Assembly (NCBI RefSeq): GCF_000013745.1 | Contig: NC_007925.1 | Location: forward strand, 2,046,001-2,110,000 | Length of the DNA stretch: 64,000 nucleotides | Direction: 5' to 3' | Source of the DNA: Rhodopseudomonas_A palustris_F | Lineage (GTDB): Bacteria; Pseudomonadota; Alphaproteobacteria; Rhizobiales; Xanthobacteraceae | Part shown: positions 59,143 through 64,000 of the stretch, one piece after another | Numbering within the stretch: position 1 is the stretch's first letter | Layout of the letters: each line of letters opens with the position of its first letter | Notes under the pieces: generated by a model | The model's input: the letters and a program-made list of their open reading frames with translations, nothing else | Database searches by the model: none | What the model was told of the DNA's origin: nothing | Made by a program: the position numbers and the translations under genes

Positions 59143-60204
59143 TCATTGAAACAGGGCATTGAACAGAAACCCGACCGCGAGGATGCCGCCGCCGACCACG
59201 CCGACGAACACCGCGATCAGCTTCATGGTGAGCACCTTGCGCAGGATGATCATCTCGGGCAGCGACAGCGCGATCACCGACATCATGAAGGCCAGTACGG
59301 TTCCCAGCGCGGCGCCCTTGCTGAGCAGCGCTTCGACCACCGGAATGATGCCGGCGGCGTTGGAATACATCGGAATGCCGATCAGCACCGCCGCCGGCAC
59401 CGACCACCAGGCGCCGCGTCCCATGATCGACGCCAGCAGATCGGCGGGCGCATAGCCGTGGATCAGCGCGCCGGCGGCGATGCCGGCGATCACCCAGGGC
59501 CACACCTTTCCGACGATGTCGCGCACCGCGTCCAGCCCGGCCTTGATGCGGTCGATAGCGGAGAGCTCTTGCGTAGGTAACTCGACCGTGCCGGAGCGAA
59601 GATTGCGCACCCATTGTTCGAGCCAGCGTTCGAGATGCAGGCGGCCGATGATCCAGCCGCTGACGATCGCAACGCCGAGCCCGAACACCAAATAGGTCGC
59701 GGCGATCTTCCAGCCGACCAGCCCGAACAGCAGGCCGAGCGCCACCTCGTTGACCATCGGCGCCGCAATCAGGAACGAGAAGGTGACGCCGAGCGGCACC
59801 CCGGCGCTGACCATGCCGATGAACAGCGGCACGGCGGAGCACGAGCAGAACGGCGTGACGATGCCAAGGCCGGCCGCCATCACGTGGCCGACGCCCTCGC
59901 GCTTGCCGACCAGCAGCGCGCGGGTCTTCTCCGCCGAAAAGAAGCTGCGCACCACGCCCATGGCGAACACCACCAGCGCCAGCAGCATCAACACCTTCGG
60001 CGTATCGTAGACGAAGAAGCCGATAGCTTCGCCAAGGTGGCTGTTGGGATCGACCGGGGTCAAGCCGACCAGCCAAGTCGCCATCGCAGCGAGCTGACTG
60101 TAGAGCAGGCCCCAGAGCATCAGCGCCGCTGTGGTCGATGCGATCCATTTGCGCGTGGCGGGGCGGGGAGGCGGCGTCGTGCCGGCGAGGGAATCGAGGC
60201 TCAT
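59143..60204 (-). CDS. DUF318/ArsP-type permease
   Basis: A 353-residue protein with about eight membrane segments. The family motif TPFCSCSAVPLFIGM supplies a Cys-x-Cys, and GIPMYSNAAGIIPVVEAL is a later conserved block. Related ArsP proteins export trivalent organoarsenicals; many others have no proven substrate. The start at 60204 overlaps the ArsR stop by 4 nt. The longer frame back to 60303 overlaps ArsR and is rejected. Confidence 0.88.
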   Translation of the reverse strand: MSLDSLAGTTPPPRPATRKWIASTTAALMLWGLLYSQLAAMATWLVGLTPVDPNSHLGEAIGFFVYDTPKVLMLLALVVFAMGVVRSFFSAEKTRALLVGKREGVGHVMAAGLGIVTPFCSCSAVPLFIGMVSAGVPLGVTFSFLIAAPMVNEVALGLLFGLVGWKIAATYLVFGLGVAIVSGWIIGRLHLERWLEQWVRNLRSGTVELPTQELSAIDRIKAGLDAVRDIVGKVWPWVIAGIAAGALIHGYAPADLLASIMGRGAWWSVPAAVLIGIPMYSNAAGIIPVVEALLSKGAALGTVLAFMMSVIALSLPEMIILRKVLTMKLIAVFVGVVGGGILAVGFLFNALFQ

Positions 60205-60494
60205 GCGACCTGCCTTTCGCGGGCGGTGGGCAGCGCCAGCGCGGCATCGACCAGCTTGATCAGTGCGCGGGGCAGATGCTGCGCGCGACGATAGCGCACC
60301 CATTGGGCGTCGCGGCGATCGACCACCAGGCCTGCGGCCTTCAACACCGCCATGTGGCGCGACATCCGCGACTGCGTGGCGCCGAGTCTTTGCATCAGCT
60401 CACAGACGCAATGCTCGCGTCCGTCCCACACCAGCCGCAAGGCTTGCAGCCTGGTCGGTTCCGCCAGCGCCGACAATACCGTGATCGCGTCCAT
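60201..60494 (-). CDS. ArsR/SmtB-family repressor
   Basis: A 97-residue winged-helix protein: ITVLSALAEPTRLQALRLVW, a Cys pair HCVCELMQ in helix 3 (the ELCVCDL-like metal site of ArsR), and the recognition region ATQSRMSRHMAVLKAAGLV. HCVC can bind As(III)/Sb(III). The start at 60494 lies 19 nt from a palindromic operator; 60515 is an alternative that would overlap it. It should repress its own operon with the permease and CxxC protein. Confidence 0.9.
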   Translation of the reverse strand: MDAITVLSALAEPTRLQALRLVWDGREHCVCELMQRLGATQSRMSRHMAVLKAAGLVVDRRDAQWVRYRRAQHLPRALIKLVDAALALPTARERQVA

Positions 60495-60513
60495 CTGATA
60501 TCCATCTTGGCGC

Positions 60514-60533
60514 ATATGCGCATGAACGCATAT
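60514..60533 (-). promoter_or_regulatory. ArsR operator palindrome
   Basis: ATATGCG-CATGAA-CGCATAT, a perfect 7-bp inverted repeat with 6-nt spacer, lies 20 nt before the ArsR start. AT-rich palindromes of this size are typical ArsR/SmtB sites. Confidence 0.7.
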
Positions 60534-60658
60534 AAAGCATTGCTGACGGAACGCAATAGCACTGCGGGCGCAGGGACGACGCGATATCGCCGAGCGGGGG
60601 GGGCGATGGAGATCCACGCTTCGGCCGCGACTTGCGCCACGGGCACGGTCGGGGCGGA

Positions 60659-61021
60659 TTATTTGCTGCCGAACAATCTGGCGAGCAGTCCGGGCGGCCG
60701 CGGACCCAGCGAGGTCTTCAGACCGGCCTTGCGCCAGGCGACGATGCCGCCACTGAGCACATAGCCTTCGCCGATGCCCTGCAGCCTGGCGGCGAGCTTT
60801 GCGGCATACAGCCTGGTGCGGCCGCCGGAATGGCAGAAGAAGATCACCTTGCGGCCGCGGAACGGTTCGAGGTCGGCCTCGGCGAAGCGCGACAGCGGCA
60901 CCGCAACCGCGCCCTCGATCTGCTCGCGGTCGATCTCGTGACGCTCGCGAACATCGAGTAGCGCGGCGCCGCCGGCGACCAGACGATCGGCCTCCTTGGC
61001 ATCAATAGTTTTCAATTTCAT
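60659..61021 (-). CDS. Rhodanese-domain protein
   Basis: A 120-residue single rhodanese domain: AALLDVRERHEIDREQIEGA at the start and the active-site Cys in VIFFCHSGGRT. It transfers sulfane sulfur. It follows the SQR-like gene by 47 nt on the same strand, a common pairing in sulfide oxidation. A gagagcgac ribosome site is near the ATG at 61021. The frame continues upstream, but that is a shadow of the neighbour. Confidence 0.9.
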   Translation of the reverse strand: MKLKTIDAKEADRLVAGGAALLDVRERHEIDREQIEGAVAVPLSRFAEADLEPFRGRKVIFFCHSGGRTRLYAAKLAARLQGIGEGYVLSGGIVAWRKAGLKTSLGPRPPGLLARLFGSK

Positions 61022-61068
61022 GTCGCTCTCCTGTGATCCGGCACGTTGTGGCGGCGAACCGCGCCAAG

Positions 61069-62196
61069 TCAGCGGAATGTGGTCAGGTAGTGGCGTTCGA
61101 AGATCCGCTTCAGCCAGTGGAAGATCTTCAGCTTCGGTCCGACGAAGCTGAAGCGCTCGTTGCGGAACACCAGCATCCCCGCGTCCAGCGTATCGACGAT
61201 GCACACCAATTCGGGTTTGAAGCGGTAGGACGGCTCGCCTCCGGCTTCGATCGCGGCGATGTTGGCGGCCACCGCGATGGCCTGAAGATCCGCCTGATGG
61301 GCCTGTTTGGGCATCCAGTCCGGCCCCGGAAACGACCCGGCGTCGCCGGCGACCCAGACGTTGGCCATCCCCTCGACGCGGCACATCGCGTCGGCCTTGA
61401 CCATGCCGCCGGCGGATAGCGGCAGGCCTGAATCCGCCAGCCATGCCGGCCCGGTGAGCCCGGGCATGAACAGGATCAGGTCGGCATCGATCTCGTCGCT
61501 TTCCGTCACCACCTTGCGTGGTTCGAAGCGCAGGATCTTGCGGCCGAGCTTAGTGGCGATGCCGCGGCGCTTCATCTCTGCCAGCAGGCCATCGACGGCG
61601 CGCTCGCCGAGCCGCGCACCGGGCCGCACGGCAGGGCTGAAAAACACGATCTGGAAGCCGGGACGCCGGCCGCGCTTCCGTAACAGCGTGTCGATGATGA
61701 ACAAGAATTCGAACATCGGGCCGCCGCGCATCGCGCCGGGCTCTTCCGGATTGCTGGCGAAGCCCACCGCGATGCTGCCGCCCTTCAACGCATCGAGCCG
61801 TCTGGCGATGTCCTCGCCCGCGGCGATGCCGTCGCATGGGATCAAGGCGTGCTCGATCCCGGGCAGTTTGCGGATGAACTTGCCGCCGCTCGCCACGATC
61901 AAGTGGTCGTTGCTGAATTCGCCACGGTCGGTGACCACCGTACGGCCGTTGTCTCTCAACCCAGTGACCGAAGCCTGAACGAAATCGATCCGATACTTCC
62001 GGAAGAAATGCGCCAATGGAACCTTGAGCCGGTCGCCGCTGCGCAACCGCGCCGGGATCCAGATCACGCTGGGCAGAAAGTGCAAATCCTGCCGCGGCGA
62101 GATCATCGTGATGCTGACGTCGACCTTGCGCCGGCGCAATTGTCGCGCCGCGGTCAGCGCGGCGAAACCCGAGCCGATGATGGTGATGTTTGTCAT
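61069..62196 (-). CDS. FAD/NAD(P)-binding oxidoreductase, sulfide:quinone reductase-like
   Basis: A 375-residue flavoprotein with the N-terminal dinucleotide motif ITIIGSGFAALTAARQLRR, a middle segment DHLIVASGGKFIRKL, and the second FAD motif ANVWVAGDAGSFPGPDW. The layout and C-terminal region match SQR / NDH-2-like enzymes. SQR needs redox Cys residues; only isolated Cys are visible (CDGIAAG, MCRVEG), so true SQR activity is uncertain. The rhodanese next door supports sulfur metabolism. Confidence 0.84.
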   Translation of the reverse strand: MTNITIIGSGFAALTAARQLRRRKVDVSITMISPRQDLHFLPSVIWIPARLRSGDRLKVPLAHFFRKYRIDFVQASVTGLRDNGRTVVTDRGEFSNDHLIVASGGKFIRKLPGIEHALIPCDGIAAGEDIARRLDALKGGSIAVGFASNPEEPGAMRGGPMFEFLFIIDTLLRKRGRRPGFQIVFFSPAVRPGARLGERAVDGLLAEMKRRGIATKLGRKILRFEPRKVVTESDEIDADLILFMPGLTGPAWLADSGLPLSAGGMVKADAMCRVEGMANVWVAGDAGSFPGPDWMPKQAHQADLQAIAVAANIAAIEAGGEPSYRFKPELVCIVDTLDAGMLVFRNERFSFVGPKLKIFHWLKRIFERHYLTTFR

Positions 62197-62379
62197 GCGA
62201 CCACGCCTCCGTTATCGGTCCGTTCCGACCAATGAGACGACTGATCCCACGGCGGCGGCGCGTCGTCTGTGACGATGTCACTGCACCAGCCGTCCGCAAT
62301 GAGGTAGATCAGCCTGGCGTTTGCCGACCGGAGCAGACCGCGGCATGCTGCCGCACAGCGAACAGAGATGAGAATTGTC

Positions 62380-62994
62380 ATGACGTCGGACGAATTCGAT
62401 CGCTGGGAAACCAGATTTTCCAATCCGGATTTCGTGTTCGGCACCGCGCCGAATGCGTTCCTGGCCTCGTGCCGCGATATCTTGCCGGCCCAAGGACGCG
62501 CGCTGGCGATCGCCGATGGCGAAGGCCGCAACGGGGTGTTTCTGGCGCAATGCGGATTGTCAGTGCTGTCGGTGGATTTCTCGCCGGCCGCACAACGCAA
62601 GGCGCAGAGCCTCGCCGCAGCAAACGGCGTGTCGATCGAGGTGCTGACCGCCGATATCCTGAGCTGGGATTGGCCGTCGGGCTTCGACGTCGTCGCCGGG
62701 ATTTTCTTTCAGTTCGTCGATCCGGAGCAGCGCCGCTTGGTGTTCGCGAAGATCCGCGCGGCGCTCAATCCCGGCGGGCTGTTGCTGCTGCACGGCTATC
62801 GACCGAAGCAACTGGACTACAAGACCGGCGGGCCAAGCCGGGCTGAAAACCTCTACACCCGAGAAATCCTCGAACAGGCGTTCGGCGATTTCGACCGCCT
62901 GTGCATCAGCGAGCATGACAGCGTGATCAACGAGGGCGCAGGCCACCATGGCCTCTCGGCGCTGATCGACCTGATCGGGCGCAAGCCGGGCTGA
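62380..62994 (+). CDS. SAM-dependent methyltransferase (TehB-like)
   Basis: A 204-residue class I methyltransferase. SEEFDRWETRF-type start (DEFDRWETRFSNPDFVFGTA), then SAM motif ALAIADGEGRNGVFLAQCG, and VVAGIFFQFVDPEQRRLVF. The FDRWE...FVFGTAPN head is common in the tellurite-resistance/TehB-like group; the substrate is unproven. The start at 62380 has GAGAA seven nt upstream; ATG 62368 is possible. It is divergent from the SQR-like gene. Confidence 0.84.
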   Translation: MTSDEFDRWETRFSNPDFVFGTAPNAFLASCRDILPAQGRALAIADGEGRNGVFLAQCGLSVLSVDFSPAAQRKAQSLAAANGVSIEVLTADILSWDWPSGFDVVAGIFFQFVDPEQRRLVFAKIRAALNPGGLLLLHGYRPKQLDYKTGGPSRAENLYTREILEQAFGDFDRLCISEHDSVINEGAGHHGLSALIDLIGRKPG

Positions 62995-63081
62995 GCGGCG
63001 GCAACGGATCTCAACTTGTTGTCGCAAGCGTCTGGCGCGCGGCAGTCGGCTCCTCCCAACTTGGTTGTCCAGCCGTGAACT

Positions 63082-64000
63082 TCAAATGCCACGCTGAGGA
63101 GCAGCTTGCGGCTTGAGCAGATTTTCCTCAGCCTCCGGCGGCCGGCCTTGGGATGAGCGCTCACAGATCTCACTGGTTTCGTTACGCAGGTCGCCCTCGG
63201 CGGGCGTAGACGGACTTCGCTCCTCGTCGGCGGCAGATTTGCCGACCGCGTGCCGAGATCGAACGTCGTCGCCGTCGGCATCGACAACCGGTTCGCCTTT
63301 CGCCGCCGCGGCAGCGGATTCCGTAAGCGCGATCCCGCCGCTCAGCAGCGCATCTTTGACAAGGCGCAACAGCGCTGAATTGATCTTGGCCGGCGAATAG
63401 GTCGCGCTGGCGAACCAGTAATACACCCGCAGGTTGATGGTCGTGGCGCCGAGCTCCTCGACGAGCACCAGCGGCTCCGGCGTGCGCAGCACGGCGGGAT
63501 GTTGCGCGAGCACCTCCGCGATCAGCGTCTGCGCCTTGCTGGTGGAGGCGGCGTAGCTGATTCCTATGGCGAAGGTCGCGCGCCGGCTCGGCGTGCTGCT
63601 GTAATTGGTGATCGTGCTCTTGAACACGATGGCATTCGGGATCTGGACGTAGTTGCCGGCCAGCGTCAGCAGCACCGTGCTCCGCGCATTGAGATTTTGC
63701 ACGATCCCGGTGTTGCCGGCGACTTCGATCAGGTCGCCGGTGCTGAAGGGGTTGCGGACGCTGAGCAGGATGCTGGCGAGAAAATTTTCGGCGATCTCGC
63801 GAAACGCGAAACCGACGATGATGCCGAACAGCCCGGTGCCGCCGAGCACCGTGATGGCGAGGCGCGTCAGGCCGGCGACCTGGAGCACGAAATACACCCC
63901 GAGCAGAAACACCGGAATCGAAAACGCCTGGACAATCACGGCGCGCAGCAGCGATGACGTCACCCGCCGCGCGACGAAGCGGTTCGCCAGAAATCCGACC
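63082..64000 (-). CDS. Mechanosensitive channel (MscS family), 5' end outside window
   Basis: The frame stays open to the window edge, so at least 305 residues of the C-terminal side are seen. Membrane helices (AVIVQAFSIPVFLLGVYFVL and TVLGGTGLFGIIVGFAF) are followed by the MscS beta domain (NPFSTGDLIEVAGNTGIVQ, VQIPNAIVFKSTITNYSS) and the alpha-beta domain. The last 70 or so residues are hydrophilic and charged, an extension beyond the usual MscS core. An apparent GTG at 63963 is not the true start because coding sense continues upstream. Confidence 0.88.
   Translation of the reverse strand, partial: VGFLANRFVARRVTSSLLRAVIVQAFSIPVFLLGVYFVLQVAGLTRLAITVLGGTGLFGIIVGFAFREIAENFLASILLSVRNPFSTGDLIEVAGNTGIVQNLNARSTVLLTLAGNYVQIPNAIVFKSTITNYSSTPSRRATFAIGISYAASTSKAQTLIAEVLAQHPAVLRTPEPLVLVEELGATTINLRVYYWFASATYSPAKINSALLRLVKDALLSGGIALTESAAAAAKGEPVVDADGDDVRSRHAVGKSAADEERSPSTPAEGDLRNETSEICERSSQGRPPEAEENLLKPQAAPQRGI

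Noticed and set aside
1..64000. tRNA, rRNA, CRISPR arrays, intact transposase or phage genes
   Set aside because: None could be recognised on either strand; the only mobile-type DNA is the MITE-like repeat at 31205-31407.

Overview
The window is GC-rich, densely packed alphaproteobacterial DNA, with operons full of 1-8 nt gene overlaps. It most resembles the Rhodopseudomonas/Bradyrhizobium side of the Hyphomicrobiales. That placement is an inference from gene content: a dorCDA-type S-oxide respiratory operon, an aerobic cobalamin pathway using a CobZ-like enzyme, a calcium-type methanol dehydrogenase cluster, a NifX-like protein and a rhizobial-type palindromic repeat. No rRNA, tRNA, CRISPR array or intact insertion sequence was seen.

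Layout. 1-5186 (+): end of a pentahaem-type cytochrome (dorC), its chaperone dorD and DMSO/TMAO reductase dorA, then a small exported protein overlapping moaA, so a molybdenum enzyme sits beside a molybdenum-cofactor gene. 5204-20226 (-): cobalamin synthesis in the order tcuA/tcuB-like (CobZ-type) genes, a cobalamin riboswitch, a DUF1636 protein, cobW, cobN, cobH, cobI, cobJ, cobL, cobE, cobM, cobB and cobA, with cobK buried on the opposite strand. 20424-22555 (+): cobV, cobC and cobF. There is no cobG here; the CobZ-like pair is the likely precorrin-3B synthase.

22680-25910 holds conserved proteins of unknown role (DUF4336, DUF72, DUF3833), a deleted SDR remnant and a YciE/YciF-type protein. 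26042-31207 is a TetR-controlled RND efflux pair. A roughly 200-bp palindromic MITE-like element (31205-31407) sits exactly at its 3' end. 31405-34048 (-) is an MxaX/MxaY-type two-component system plus a small MxaZ-like protein, divergent from mxaFJGI-RSACKLD (34426-44413, +). The MxaF active site has Ala where lanthanide XoxF enzymes have Asp, and mxaI is present, so this is the classical calcium enzyme. The leader and intercistronic regions carry tandem repeats, a 12-bp hairpin and a terminator before mxaR.

44618-48874: a methyltransferase, then a TauE/SafE permease, peroxiredoxin and persulfide-dioxygenase-like set divergent from an OxyR-like LysR gene, which suggests sulfide or peroxide defence. 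48875-54009: a Rieske protein without bc1 partners, preceded by repeated AT-rich palindromes; an untidy 550-bp stretch with a repeated peptide motif; then ybgC, a NifX-like protein, an SDR lacking the catalytic Lys and an ABC exporter. 54162-58852: a small exported protein, a ferric-reductase-like membrane flavoprotein and a cytochrome b5-like protein, then an ABC importer operon behind a ModE-like (Mo-box) palindrome. 58873-62196 (-): ArsR, a DUF318/ArsP-type permease and a CxxC thioredoxin-fold protein, then rhodanese and an SQR-like flavoprotein. The window ends with a TehB-like methyltransferase and a truncated MscS channel.
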